Assembly: GCF_963929015.1 (NCBI RefSeq)
Contig: NZ_CAWVHE010000013.1
Location: forward strand, 186,001-250,000
Length of the DNA: 64,000 nt
Direction of reading: 5' to 3'
DNA from: Merdimonas sp963929015
Lineage (GTDB): Bacteria > Bacillota > Clostridia > Lachnospirales > Lachnospiraceae
The translations under genes were made by a program, and so were the position numbers. The notes below the pieces were generated by a model that saw only the letters and a program-made list of their open reading frames with translations, ran no database searches and was not told the origin of the DNA. Shown here one piece after another: positions 1-8,707 of this stretch (the stretch's first letter is position 1; each line of letters starts with the position of its first letter).

Positions 1-945
1 GGTGTCCTTTTTCTTCTCTTCCAGGATCTCCCCGGTCTGCACCTGAAACGGTCCGACGCCATGGAATTTATCAGGCTGTTCTTCTGCCGGCCTGTATCCT
101 TTTCCTTTTTTTGTCATCACATGGACCAGTACCGGTCCTTCCACCCGCTCTGCCTCCCGGAAGGCCCGGCAAAGAAGGGACAGATTGTGTCCCGGGATCG
201 GCCCCAGATAAGTGATTCCCATATCTTCAAAAAACATCCCCGGCACCACCAGCTGTTTGATGCTGCTCTTGGTCTTCCGGATCTGGCTGATCATATGGTC
301 TCCCACCACAGGCACCGTATGAAGCGCATTGGTAACTCCTTTTTTCAGCCCTGTATAGATATCTGCCGTCCGCAGCCTTGCAAGGTAGGCGGACATCCCG
401 CCCACATTTTCAGAGATGGACATGTGATTGTCGTTTAAGACAATGATATAATTCGTCTTTAATGCCGCCGCATTGTTCAGCGCCTCATAGGCCATTCCTC
501 CGGTCATGGCGCCGTCTCCGATCACCGAAACCACATGGTAGTCCTCTCCTCTCAAATCCCGGGCGCGCACATATCCAAGCCCCGCGGAAATAGAGGTAGA
601 ACTGTGCCCGGTATCAAAAGCGTCACAGGGACTTTCCTTGCGTTTGGGAAACCCGCTCATACCGCCATACTTTCTAAGATCATCAAACCCTTCCCTCCGG
701 CCGGTCAGAAGCTTGTGTGTATAGGACTGATGTCCCACATCCCAGATGATTTTATCCTCCGGCAGATCAAAGATCAGATGCATGGCCATGGTCAGTTCCA
801 CCACGCCCAGATTGGAGGCAAGATGTCCGCCTGTCATACTGACCTTTTCCAGAAGGAATTCCCGGATCTCGCCTGGAAGCTTTTCAAGTTCTTCTTCTGA
901 AAGTTTCTTGATATCGTTTGCTTTTTGTATCTTATCTAATACCAT
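1..945 (-). CDS. dxs: 1-deoxy-D-xylulose-5-phosphate synthase, N-terminal part
   Basis: This enzyme condenses pyruvate and glyceraldehyde 3-phosphate into DXP, the first step of the cytosolic MEP isoprenoid pathway, using thiamine diphosphate. The reading frame runs from an ATG at 945 to the left edge of the window, 315 codons with no stop, about half of the usual 620 residues. Visible motifs are the N-terminal GHQxYxHK segment (residues 71-78), which contains a conserved catalytic-region histidine, and the thiamine-diphosphate motif GDGAMTGG (143-150) followed by NN (157-158). The start begins MVLDKIQKAND, typical of the family. It lies 12 bases after the ispA stop, so isoprenoid precursor and chain-elongation genes are probably co-transcribed. 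The C-terminal transketolase-like half is not in view. Confidence 0.96.
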   Translation of the reverse strand, partial: MVLDKIQKANDIKKLSEEELEKLPGEIREFLLEKVSMTGGHLASNLGVVELTMAMHLIFDLPEDKIIWDVGHQSYTHKLLTGRREGFDDLRKYGGMSGFPKRKESPCDAFDTGHSSTSISAGLGYVRARDLRGEDYHVVSVIGDGAMTGGMAYEALNNAAALKTNYIIVLNDNHMSISENVGGMSAYLARLRTADIYTGLKKGVTNALHTVPVVGDHMISQIRKTKSSIKQLVVPGMFFEDMGITYLGPIPGHNLSLLCRAFREAERVEGPVLVHVMTKKGKGYRPAEEQPDKFHGVGPFQVQTGEILEEKKKDT

Positions 946-957
946 AGACAGCCCTCT

Positions 958-1860
958 CTATCTGTCTCTGTGAATCAGCGCAAGCAGCAGCTGTTCCAGA
1001 AAATCATGTTCTCCCGGCAGCTGACGGAGCAAGGAGACCGCCTCGGCAGACCGCTCTTTTACGATCCGGCCGCACGCCTCGATCCCCATCAGTGTCACAT
1101 AGGTACTCTTTTCATTTTTTTCATCGCTTCCGACCGGTTTTCCCAGCGTCTCACTGGTACTGGTCACATCCAGAATATCGTCCTGGATCTGAAATGCCAC
1201 GCCCACGTTGCGGGCTATCTGCTCGGTTTTTCTTACTTCTTCCTCAGTTGCTCCGCCCAGGATGGCGCCAATCATCATGGCTGCCTCAATAAGCGCAGCT
1301 GTCTTCAGCTCGTAGATGGTATCCAGAACCTCTCTTGGCACAGCATGTCCGGTTTCCTTAACATCGACCACCTGTCCGCCGATCATCCCGTAGATCCCCG
1401 CCTTTCTCCCCAGAACCTGCAGAGCCTTCCCGATGGTCAGGCTCTCAGCGGGAGCAAGGTCAAAGGCACGGAAAGCAGTCTCAAATGCGTAATTCAAAAG
1501 AGCGTCGCCTGCCAGGATCCCCATATCTTCTCCATATACCACATGGGTGGTTTTTCTGCCTCTTCGATATTCATCATTATCCATAGCCGGCAGATCATCA
1601 TGGACCAGAGAATAAGTATGGATCATTTCCAACGCCGCCATAAATACCGGAAGCGCCCGGGACTGTCTGGGAAACAGAGCGCATACTTCCTGCATCAGAA
1701 GCGGTCTTAAGCGCTTTCCGCCTGCCATCAGACTGTAGCTCATAGCTTCCATGATCATCTCCTGACGGCCTTCCGGCTCTGGCAGGTACTGCCTGAGTAT
1801 ATCTTCTACCGCCTGTACTTTCTCCTTCATCTGCACTTGAAAATCACATTTCAAACTCAT
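958..1860 (-). CDS. ispA: Polyprenyl (farnesyl/geranyl) diphosphate synthase
   Basis: A class I trans-prenyltransferase that joins isopentenyl diphosphate to allylic diphosphates. Both aspartate-rich magnesium-binding motifs are present: DDLPAMD at about residues 88-94 and DDILD at 227-231. The GGKRLRP segment near residue 47 is the usual diphosphate-binding site. I chose the ATG at 1860 rather than the one at 1878, because an AAGGAG ribosome-binding site lies seven bases before it. This gives 300 residues, normal for the family. The 5' end overlaps the end of xseB by 17 bases, and dxs follows after 12 bases, so xseA-xseB-ispA-dxs looks like one operon. Product chain length (C10, C15 or C20) cannot be read from the sequence. 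Confidence 0.95.
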   Translation of the reverse strand: MSLKCDFQVQMKEKVQAVEDILRQYLPEPEGRQEMIMEAMSYSLMAGGKRLRPLLMQEVCALFPRQSRALPVFMAALEMIHTYSLVHDDLPAMDNDEYRRGRKTTHVVYGEDMGILAGDALLNYAFETAFRAFDLAPAESLTIGKALQVLGRKAGIYGMIGGQVVDVKETGHAVPREVLDTIYELKTAALIEAAMMIGAILGGATEEEVRKTEQIARNVGVAFQIQDDILDVTSTSETLGKPVGSDEKNEKSTYVTLMGIEACGRIVKERSAEAVSLLRQLPGEHDFLEQLLLALIHRDR

Positions 1861-2065
1861 GGGCTTCTCCTTTTTCATCTAAGACCAGCATTTTCTTTTC
1901 TACCTGGTCAATGGTGTCGTTACATTTTTTTAACAAATCCATTCCCCTGCGGTACATGGCAAAGGAATCTTCCAGAGACAGATCTTCCGTCTCCATCCTG
2001 GCCACCGTCTGATCCAGAGCGGCAAACATCTCTTCGAGAGATTCCTTTTTATCTGTTTTCCCCAT
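1844..2065 (-). CDS. xseB: Exodeoxyribonuclease VII small subunit
   Basis: This 73-residue protein is the small subunit of exonuclease VII, which degrades single-stranded DNA from either end; several XseB chains bind each XseA. The sequence is a short, charged helical hairpin containing the family signature, with LEEMFAALDQTVARME near residues 10-25 and LEDSFAMYRRGMDLLKKC near 31-48. The gene overlaps the end of xseA by 17 bases and the start of ispA by 17 bases, which implies translational coupling along the operon. Confidence 0.95.
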   Translation of the reverse strand: MGKTDKKESLEEMFAALDQTVARMETEDLSLEDSFAMYRRGMDLLKKCNDTIDQVEKKMLVLDEKGEAHEFEM

Positions 2066-3269
2066 GATTTTCCTCCTTCATCCCCGTTGCCACAGCAAGG
2101 ATTTCCCCGTCCGTCACGCAGATGGACAGCGTATCGCCTCGCTTTACATCCCTGATACTCCGGATTCCCTTTCCACTGTCTCCTCTCACATAAGCGTACC
2201 CCTGATTCAGCTTCTCTATAGGAGACAATCCTTTCATTTTCTCAATATAGAGCGCCAGACGGTGTCTTGCATCGCGCATCTTTTCCTCCATGGCGCCGCG
2301 CAGTCTGTCTTCACACTCCACCGCCCGCTGCCGCTGTTCCTGAAGTCTGGTCCTTGGATGCAGAGCCAGCAGGCGTGTCTGATGCTGTGCAAGACGCATC
2401 CTGTAAAACTTAAGCGTCTGTTCCTGCATTCTCCTTAGCTTCATCGACACCTCACGCATCCTGTCCCTGACCTGCCGGACGTCGTAGACCGCAAGTTCTG
2501 CGGCTGCAGAAGGCGTAGGCGCGCGCAGATCCGCCACATAGTCCGCGATGGTCGTATCCGTCTCATGCCCAACTGCAGAGATCACCGGAATCTGGCAGTC
2601 AAAAATGGCTCTGGCCACAGATTCCTCATTAAATGCCCACAGATCCTCTATCGAACCGCCGCCTCTTCCGACGATGATCACATCCACCTGTTTTTCTTCC
2701 AGGACCCGGATCCCCCGAACCACACTGTCCGCCGCCCCTTCTCCCTGTACCTTCGCAGGATAGAGGATCAGCTGCACATAAGGATTCCTTCTGCCCGCAA
2801 TATTCATAATATCCCGGATCGCCGCTCCCGTAGGAGCGGTTACGATCCCTACCGACTTTACATAAGCCGGGATCGGTCTTTTATACTCCGGCGCAAACAT
2901 TCCCATTTCTTCCAGGCTCTTTTTCAACGCCTGAAACTTCTCGTAAAGCGCCCCCTCTCCATCCAGCCGGATCTCTCTGGCATAGAGCTGATAGGAACCG
3001 CCTCTTTCATAGACACTGACAGAGCCAAACACAATGATCTGCTGTCCCTCGGCCAGACGAAAAGCGAGCCCGCCCCGCTGCCCCGCAAACATAACGCAGG
3101 CAATCGTTCCGGACTCGTCCTTTAACGAAAAATATATATGTCCTGATGTATGATACTTGCAATTGGAAACTTCACCTTTGACATAAATGCGGTTCAGCAT
3201 ATAATCCTGGGTGAACATGTTCTTAATGTAAGCATTTACCTGCTTTACCGTATATACATTTTTTATCAT
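2049..3269 (-). CDS. xseA: Exodeoxyribonuclease VII large subunit
   Basis: The catalytic subunit of exonuclease VII, acting on single-stranded DNA during repair. An N-terminal OB-fold (residues about 1-100, VKGEVSNCKYHTSGHIYFSLKD) is followed by the catalytic domain with the conserved GRGGGSIEDLWAFN segment and HETDTTIADYVADLRAPTPSAAAE. A coiled, arginine-rich stretch and a short C-terminal segment complete the protein. The frame is open to 3353, but the ATG at 3269 (MIKNVYTVKQ) is preferred: it has an AGAGGG ribosome-binding site five bases upstream and starts 13 bases after the nusB stop. The result is 406 residues, usual for Firmicutes. Confidence 0.95.
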   Translation of the reverse strand: MIKNVYTVKQVNAYIKNMFTQDYMLNRIYVKGEVSNCKYHTSGHIYFSLKDESGTIACVMFAGQRGGLAFRLAEGQQIIVFGSVSVYERGGSYQLYAREIRLDGEGALYEKFQALKKSLEEMGMFAPEYKRPIPAYVKSVGIVTAPTGAAIRDIMNIAGRRNPYVQLILYPAKVQGEGAADSVVRGIRVLEEKQVDVIIVGRGGGSIEDLWAFNEESVARAIFDCQIPVISAVGHETDTTIADYVADLRAPTPSAAAELAVYDVRQVRDRMREVSMKLRRMQEQTLKFYRMRLAQHQTRLLALHPRTRLQEQRQRAVECEDRLRGAMEEKMRDARHRLALYIEKMKGLSPIEKLNQGYAYVRGDSGKGIRSIRDVKRGDTLSICVTDGEILAVATGMKEENHGENR

Positions 3270-3282
3270 GACATCCCTCTGG

Positions 3283-3681
3283 TCAATCTGCAAGTTTCGC
3301 AAGCACACCGTTGACAAACGCCGGGCCTTCTTCACTGCTGTACTTCTTGGCAAGCTCTACAGCCTCGTTGATGGCCACTCCTGTAGGAACCGTATCATCC
3401 CACTTCATCTCATAAACGGCAAGCCGCAGGATCGTAAGATCCACCTTGTTCATTCGGCTGGTCTTCCACCCCTTTGTATGAGTGTTCAGCAATTCGTCAA
3501 TGGCTTCGATCCGATCCGCTATCTTCTGTACTTTTGTCCTTACATATTCCCGCTCGGCGGCGTCCGCGTCCTCCATCTCTTCTGCATAAGACTTCACCTG
3601 CTCTGTGAAATCAGCCCCGGTACAAAATTCAATGCCGAACAGGATCTTAAATATCTGCTCCCGCAGTTCTGATCGCTTCAC
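3283..3681 (-). CDS. nusB: Transcription antitermination factor NusB
   Basis: NusB is an all-helical RNA-binding protein that, with S10 (NusE), assembles on boxA during antitermination of rRNA transcription. The 132-residue length and the typical sequence (MKRSELREQIFKILFGIEF at the start; LTILRLAVYEMKWDDTVP and AINEAVELAKKYSSEEGPAFVNGVL in the C-terminal half) are diagnostic. The gene begins directly after the Asp23-family gene stop and is followed by xseA after 13 bases. The order asp23-nusB-xseA-xseB-ispA-dxs is common in Clostridia. Confidence 0.96.
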   Translation of the reverse strand: MKRSELREQIFKILFGIEFCTGADFTEQVKSYAEEMEDADAAEREYVRTKVQKIADRIEAIDELLNTHTKGWKTSRMNKVDLTILRLAVYEMKWDDTVPTGVAINEAVELAKKYSSEEGPAFVNGVLAKLAD

Positions 3682-4065
3682 TTAATTTTCCTCCGGAACT
3701 TCCACGCCTGCCACACGGATATTCACATCCGCCACTTCCAGTCCGGTCATATTTTCAACGGCCGCCTTTACCTTCTCCTGTACTTTTGTGGTAATATCCT
3801 TAATGGCATAGCCATACTTCAGATTCAGGGATAAAGATACGGTCACAATGCCTTCCAGCACATCCACTTTTACCCCTTTGGAAAGAGACTTCATCCCCAG
3901 TTTGCTGATCAGCTCTCTGGTGGCATTTCCTGCCATGGACGCAACGCCTTCTACTTCCATAGCCGCCAGTCCTGCGATCATGGCAACCACTTCATCTGCA
4001 ATCTTTACTTCGCCCAGGTTTTCATCCGCCTGGATCGTATATGTGCTTCTTTCCTCTTTACTCAT
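3682..4065 (-). CDS. Asp23/Gls24 family envelope stress response protein
   Basis: A 127-residue member of the Asp23/Gls24 (DUF322) family, related to Bacillus YqhY and alkaline-shock protein 23. These cytosolic proteins often cluster beside nusB and accBC and are linked to envelope stress or lipid control; the exact role is unsettled. The family core is visible as GEVKIADEVVAMIAGLAAMEVEGVASM, followed by KGVKVDVLEGIVTVSLSLNLKYG and VQEKVKAAVENMTGLEVADVNIRV. The frame is open to 4104, but that start would lie inside the promoter; the ATG at 4065 has an AGGAGG ribosome-binding site at proper distance and is taken as the start. It is the first gene after the promoter at 4103-4131. Confidence 0.92.
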   Translation of the reverse strand: MSKEERSTYTIQADENLGEVKIADEVVAMIAGLAAMEVEGVASMAGNATRELISKLGMKSLSKGVKVDVLEGIVTVSLSLNLKYGYAIKDITTKVQEKVKAAVENMTGLEVADVNIRVAGVEVPEEN

Positions 4066-4102
4066 AACTGGAAACCTCCTGTCTGGTTTAACACTTCTAT
4101 AC

Positions 4103-4131
4103 ATTATAACAAATTAATCTGCGTTTGCCTA
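4103..4131 (-). promoter_or_regulatory. Sigma-A-type promoter for asp23-nusB-xseAB-ispA-dxs
   Basis: Read on the minus strand there is TAGGCA, a 17-base spacer and a perfect TATAAT. Transcription should begin near 4096, about 30 bases before the ATG at 4065. The position supports that shorter start and suggests that the six genes down to dxs form one operon separate from prfC. Confidence 0.7.
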
Positions 4132-4137
4132 GACTCT

Positions 4138-5739
4138 TTACCGCCCAAATTCTGACAGTACCAGTCCCTCATTCCGCTCCTCTGTCATGCGGATGCTCCA
4201 CTCATTTACAAATAAAAGCAGGGGACGTCCTTTTAAGTCTTTTACCTTTTTCATATCCGAAGTGCCGGTGATCTTTTCCACCTCTGTCCTGCTGCTCTCG
4301 ATCCACCGGATATATTCATAGGGAAGGCTGTCCATCCGTATCTCTACATTATACTCATTTTCTAGCCTGTACTTTAACACGTCGAACTGCAGGACGCCCA
4401 CCACGCCCACAATGATCTCTTCCATACCAGTGTGAAACTCCTGGAAGATCTGGATCGCCCCTTCCTGAGCAATCTGATTGATCCCTTTTACAAACTGCTT
4501 GCGCTTCATGGTATCTACCTGCCTTACCCTGGCAAAATGCTCCGGCGCAAACGTAGGGATCCCTTCATAGGCAAACCGGTCGGAAGACGTGGTCAGCGTA
4601 TCTCCGATGGAAAAGATCCCCGGATCAAAAACGCCGATAATGTCCCCTCCATAAGCCTTATCAATCATCTTTCTTTCACTCGCCATCAGCTGCTGTGGCT
4701 GGGAAAGCCGCACCTTTTTTTGCCCCTGCATATGCCATACATCCATGCCGGCCTCAAATTCTCCGGAACAGATCCGCATAAATGCGATCCGGTCCCGGTG
4801 CGCCTTGTTCATGTTCGCCTGGATCTTAAAAACAAAAGCAGAAAAATCAGGCTCTGTCATGGGATCGATAAGACCGGCGTCAGACATCCTGGGAAGCGGA
4901 GGAGTCGTCATTTTCAGAAAATGTGTAAGAAAAGTTTCCACACCAAAATTCGTAAGGGCAGAGCCAAAAAACACCGGGGAAAGTTTTCCCTGGCTGACCA
5001 GTTCCTGGTCAAAAGCAGCGCCTGCCCCATCCTGCAGCTCAATCTCTTCCTCCAGCTGAAGTTTCTGCGAATCAGTGATCAGCCAGGATATCTCCGGATC
5101 GTTGATCGACACCTTTTTTACTTCTCCCTGTGTAGTTCCTTTCTGTGTTCCTGAAAAGATCTCCACCTGCTTCTCGGCCCGGTCATATACGCCGCGGAAT
5201 TCCTTTCCGGAACCGATGGGCCAGTTGATGGGGCAGGTGGCGATCCCAAGCTCCTGTTCAATATCATCCAGAAGTTCAAAGGTATCCATGGCTTCCCGGT
5301 CCATCTTATTAATAAACGTAAAGATGGGAATATGACGCATGGTACATACTTTAAAAAGTTTACGGGTCTGGGCCTCTACGCCTTTGGACGCATCGATCAC
5401 CATCACCGCCGAATCTGCGGCCATCAGCGTACGGTAGGTATCTTCCGAAAAGTCCTGATGCCCCGGAGTATCCAGGATGTTAATGCAGTAGCCTTCATAG
5501 TGAAACTGCAGAACGGAAGAGGTAACGGAAATTCCTCTCTCCTTTTCAATCTCCATCCAGTCGGATACCGCATGTCTTGCTGTCGCCTTTCCCTTCACGC
5601 TTCCCGCCTGGTTAATGGCTCCTCCGTACAACAGAAACTTTTCTGTCAGTGTCGTTTTCCCCGCATCCGGGTGTGAGATGATCGCAAATGTCCTGCGCTT
5701 TGCGATCTGCTGCTTTACTTCTTCCGAAATTTGTGACAT
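4138..5739 (-). CDS. prfC: Peptide chain release factor 3 (GTPase)
   Basis: RF3 is a translational GTPase that recycles class I release factors from the ribosome. The 533-residue protein has the G1 loop SHPDAGKTT (residues 22-30), the G3 motif DTPGHQDF, the G4 motif NKMD, and the RF3-typical block GGAINQAGSVKGKATARHAVSDWMEIE given here only by its ends (GGAIN to MEIE). The remaining length matches the EF-G-like domain II and the RF3-specific C-terminal domain. It stands apart from the spoIIIA genes by 88 bases and from the asp23 promoter by about 7 bases. No clear terminator is visible between it and the asp23 promoter. Confidence 0.96.
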   Translation of the reverse strand: MSQISEEVKQQIAKRRTFAIISHPDAGKTTLTEKFLLYGGAINQAGSVKGKATARHAVSDWMEIEKERGISVTSSVLQFHYEGYCINILDTPGHQDFSEDTYRTLMAADSAVMVIDASKGVEAQTRKLFKVCTMRHIPIFTFINKMDREAMDTFELLDDIEQELGIATCPINWPIGSGKEFRGVYDRAEKQVEIFSGTQKGTTQGEVKKVSINDPEISWLITDSQKLQLEEEIELQDGAGAAFDQELVSQGKLSPVFFGSALTNFGVETFLTHFLKMTTPPLPRMSDAGLIDPMTEPDFSAFVFKIQANMNKAHRDRIAFMRICSGEFEAGMDVWHMQGQKKVRLSQPQQLMASERKMIDKAYGGDIIGVFDPGIFSIGDTLTTSSDRFAYEGIPTFAPEHFARVRQVDTMKRKQFVKGINQIAQEGAIQIFQEFHTGMEEIIVGVVGVLQFDVLKYRLENEYNVEIRMDSLPYEYIRWIESSRTEVEKITGTSDMKKVKDLKGRPLLLFVNEWSIRMTEERNEGLVLSEFGR

Positions 5740-5827
5740 ATATGATACACTCCTGTTTATCTGTGATAGCTGTGTTTATGCGCTATTAGTCAGTATATCA
5801 TACCTGTCTGGAATCCTCAAATCCTTT

Positions 5828-6481
5828 TTACGGATTCTCTTCCCTCTCGCTGTTCACCGGCGTGATCACCACATTCTGCGCCGGTACTCCGGTCTTTCTT
5901 GTGACGATATCCTCTATCTGTGCCAGGTCTGCTTCGTTTAACTGCGCTTCTGCGACCACCACATCCGCAGAATCTGCCGTCATACTCACAACTGCATCTG
6001 CAAATCCTTTAGACGCCAGAAGAGTCTCCGCCGCCGCTTCCTTCTCTGCATAGTCTGTCATGGCCACCATCTGATCCAGGGCGTCCTGCTTTTGTGCATC
6101 GCTTAGGTTTTCATTGTCAATAATGGCAAGCAGAGATTCTTTGTTCTGCGCCCGCACCTGCTCTCTTGTAACCTTTGCCTCTGCCACGATCCCTGCAATC
6201 TCGCCGCTGGTCAGTACTGCCTCTCCAGGCGTCCCTTCTACATTTCCGTCCTCGCCATCCTGTCCGGGCTCGTTGTCCTGGCTCTCGATATCCTCCGCAG
6301 AAGCCTCCAGATCCTCCTCGGAAATATCCAGAAGTTCCTGACTTGCAAGATCTGCGTTTGCCTCTTCTGTATCCGTTCCAGACGGAAAGATCCGGTCAGA
6401 AAAATTTAAGTATCCTGCTGCCGCGATCATGACAGCCAGCGCTGCAATGATGATCTGATTCTTTTTAAATAGCTTCTTCAA
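5828..6481 (-). CDS. spoIIIAH: Stage III sporulation protein AH
   Basis: Mother-cell membrane protein that pairs with forespore SpoIIQ across the engulfment space to build the feeding-tube channel. A short cytosolic stretch is followed by one membrane helix at about residues 12-26 (IIIAALAVMIAAAGY). An acidic linker comes next (about 35-90, rich in E, D and S), then a YscJ/FliF-like C-terminal domain (EKEAAAETLLASKGFADAVV to QIEDIVTRKTGVPAQNVVITPV). Length is 217 residues. It is the last gene of the spoIIIA operon, 20 bases after spoIIIAG. The acidic linker is longer than the conserved core and is probably disordered. Confidence 0.93.
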   Translation of the reverse strand: MKKLFKKNQIIIAALAVMIAAAGYLNFSDRIFPSGTDTEEANADLASQELLDISEEDLEASAEDIESQDNEPGQDGEDGNVEGTPGEAVLTSGEIAGIVAEAKVTREQVRAQNKESLLAIIDNENLSDAQKQDALDQMVAMTDYAEKEAAAETLLASKGFADAVVSMTADSADVVVAEAQLNEADLAQIEDIVTRKTGVPAQNVVITPVNSEREENP

Positions 6482-6501
6482 TGTTTACTCCTCCTGCTCT
6501 T

Positions 6502-7113
6502 TTATTGTCTTGCAACCTGCCTCTTCATTATCCTAATCTTATGCGCTTCTATCCCAAATAATGCCTCTACCGCATCTGCAAGCTCCTGTTTGACCGCACT
6601 GTTTCCTCCTCCGGTTGCCACAACCAGAACTCCCCGGATCCCCGGACTTAGTTCTTTGCGGACATAAGGGACTTCTTCCTGCCCCTCTCCTGCGGTATAG
6701 ACTGTAGTTTCCTCCCTGCTGCTGTTTCTCGTGATCCTTTCGCCTCCCTGGCTGTCGGACTCATTTACCGATTCTTCCGCAGAGGAACTGTCTTTTTCAA
6801 TTACCTTCTCTGCGGAAGATTCCAGTGTAATCATAACTGACACCTGCCCTGCTCCTTCCACCTGGGACAGGATCCTGGACAGCCGCCCTTCCAGGTCCCG
6901 GATCTGCGCGCTTTCCTCTGCGCTGTCTTTTGCCCCTTGCGTGGCATCGGATCCTTCCTTCGTCCCTCCGTCCCCGGAAGGGTCCTGATCCCGGACAGGC
7001 AGGGCAACTACTGCCAGTAAAACTCCGGTCAGAAAAAGGATCAGGAGCTGATCTTTTTTCAGTTTCCCCGGAGACCAGCCGGTTATCATTTCTTTGATTT
7101 TTTTAAGGTCCAA
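6502..7113 (-). CDS. spoIIIAG: Stage III sporulation protein AG
   Basis: Component of the SpoIIIA-SpoIIQ channel; its extracellular domain forms a ring resembling secretion-system ring-building motifs. The sequence shows a membrane helix at about residues 23-41 (LLILFLTGVLLAVVALPV), a low-complexity acidic and serine-rich region, and the family core ILSQVEGAGQVSVMITLESSAEK. A second part, YVRKELSPGIRGVLVVATGG, runs on to KQELADAVEALFGIEAHKIRIMK. The 203-residue gene starts inside the end of spoIIIAF (11-base overlap), so the two are translationally coupled. Confidence 0.93.
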   Translation of the reverse strand: MDLKKIKEMITGWSPGKLKKDQLLILFLTGVLLAVVALPVRDQDPSGDGGTKEGSDATQGAKDSAEESAQIRDLEGRLSRILSQVEGAGQVSVMITLESSAEKVIEKDSSSAEESVNESDSQGGERITRNSSREETTVYTAGEGQEEVPYVRKELSPGIRGVLVVATGGGNSAVKQELADAVEALFGIEAHKIRIMKRQVARQ

Positions 7114-7432
7114 TTGCTATCTCCTCCACATCAATCCCTGCTTTTTCCTCCTGCTCTTCTTCCGGCGCGATCTCCCACAAGATTTCTGAAGCCTGCCGGA
7201 TCTTTTCCACCTGGGTCTGGTACTCCCTGCTTTTCGATGGTTCTGTCAGGTTCTTCTCCATTCCAAGCAGCTGAAGGGCTGGTGTGAGAAGAAGGATCAC
7301 CAGGACCATTCCTGTAAAAAAACGGATATATTTTCGATAATCTGACTCCGGCAGAACCTGCATTGCCGCAGTGACCATTACCATATAGAATGCCAGATTT
7401 CCCATCCACTCACAAAAAGCATCCAACCACAT
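7103..7432 (-). CDS. spoIIIAF: Stage III sporulation protein AF
   Basis: Small mother-cell membrane protein of the SpoIIIA complex. Two membrane helices are visible, at about residues 9-28 (WMGNLAFYMVMVTAAMQVLP) and 34-52 (IRFFTGMVLVILLLTPAL), followed by a short charged tail. Bacillus SpoIIIAF is longer (about 200 residues); this 109-residue version has only the membrane part and a short cytosolic or intermembrane tail, a length seen in several Clostridia. It begins 6 bases after the spoIIIAE stop. Confidence 0.88.
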   Translation of the reverse strand: MWLDAFCEWMGNLAFYMVMVTAAMQVLPESDYRKYIRFFTGMVLVILLLTPALQLLGMEKNLTEPSKSREYQTQVEKIRQASEILWEIAPEEEQEEKAGIDVEEIAIGP

Positions 7433-7438
7433 CCCTCC

Positions 7439-8707
7439 TTATATCCTGCCTGTCGCCGCCGTCACCACAGCCACTGTTAAAAGAAACAACACTCCCGCTG
7501 TAAAAATCACCCGCATCAGAAGTCTGCACCCCTCCCCCACCGTCTCTACCAGCCCGGTGATCCTGGGATCTGACACTGGCTGGATCACTGCTGCCGCAAG
7601 TTTATAAAGCAAAGTCATAAACGCCATCTGAAAAAGAGGGACCAGACAGACCGCCACGCAGATCAGCGCCCCTGTCATGCCAATCCCATTTTTCACAAGC
7701 ACCGCCGTCCCTGCCGCCACCTCGGCCATGCCCCCAAATATCTCTCCCACTCCCGGGATCGCCTGAACCCCGCGGGTAACGATGCTTCGTTTGACCGCGT
7801 CGATCGCCGGACTGATCATTCCCTGTACAAGATGGATCCCGGCCACCAGTGCAAGCAGTGTTTTCAATCCCCAGGATATAACAAGAAAGACCAGTTCCGC
7901 CGCCCTGGTCAGATAATGATCCAGGGACAGATCATTTAATACCCGAAGGACGATGTAAATGTGGATCATCGGAAGTGCCACTCCGACGATCAGAACTTCT
8001 GTCAGATAAATGGAAAACAAAACAAGATTATAAAATGCCACTGCCGTCACACTGCCTCTAGCTACAGAAACCGCCGCAAAAAAGAGCGGACTGAACACAC
8101 CCATAAACGACGTCAGCGTCCGGATCCCTTCCTCTGTCCAGTCCATCACTGCCTGAAGGGTCTTTAGCGTCAGGGCTGTCATCATAAGATACGCCGCGTA
8201 AAAACTGATCTGGGAAAGCTGACTGCTTTGAAACACTCTGGAAAAATTAGTAAATATGGCAGCAATTACTGCCAGCAGAAGGATCGGGCCAAGCGCTTCT
8301 TTGCCGGTGCGGATCACATAAGCCAGCTGATCCTTTGCCACTCCAAGGATCAGGTCTGCTGTCAGTTCCAGGTTCCCTTCCAGCACTTCCCCAAGCACCT
8401 GACGAAAGGACAGATGTTTCTCCGGAAAGAGTTCCTGCAGCATAGCGTCCACCTCATCATCCTCCATCTGCGCGAGGATCTGTTCCTCCCACTCCTTTTG
8501 CCTGCGCTCCCGCTCCTCTTCCTGGTCACCCAGGCTTTCTTCTTCCTGTCCGACAGCTTCGTCGGAACCTGCTTCCCTGTCCGAAAGGCTTTCTTCTTCC
8601 TGTCCGGAAACGGCAGACGCATCTGCTGCAGGCGCCGAAAAAAAAGAAAGAGACAGGACACACAGAAAAATCCGGAACCATCTCTGTACAGCATTTCTCC
8701 TCCTCAT
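7439..8707 (-). CDS. spoIIIAE: Stage III sporulation protein AE
   Basis: Polytopic membrane protein thought to be the permease-like core of the SpoIIIA complex. A signal-peptide-like start (residues 1-31, ending APAADASA) is followed by a long acidic stretch (about 32-85) in which GQEEESL occurs twice. Then come multiple membrane helices, such as ILLLAVIAAIFTNF, FFAAVSVARGSVTAVAF, LICVAVCLVPLFQMAFMTLL and the last one near AGVLFLLTVAVVTAATG. Length is 422 residues. Its start overlaps the spoIIIAD stop (ATGA). The acidic duplication also shows at DNA level as a short direct repeat near 8530 and 8590. Confidence 0.93.
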   Translation of the reverse strand: MRRRNAVQRWFRIFLCVLSLSFFSAPAADASAVSGQEEESLSDREAGSDEAVGQEEESLGDQEEERERRQKEWEEQILAQMEDDEVDAMLQELFPEKHLSFRQVLGEVLEGNLELTADLILGVAKDQLAYVIRTGKEALGPILLLAVIAAIFTNFSRVFQSSQLSQISFYAAYLMMTALTLKTLQAVMDWTEEGIRTLTSFMGVFSPLFFAAVSVARGSVTAVAFYNLVLFSIYLTEVLIVGVALPMIHIYIVLRVLNDLSLDHYLTRAAELVFLVISWGLKTLLALVAGIHLVQGMISPAIDAVKRSIVTRGVQAIPGVGEIFGGMAEVAAGTAVLVKNGIGMTGALICVAVCLVPLFQMAFMTLLYKLAAAVIQPVSDPRITGLVETVGEGCRLLMRVIFTAGVLFLLTVAVVTAATGRI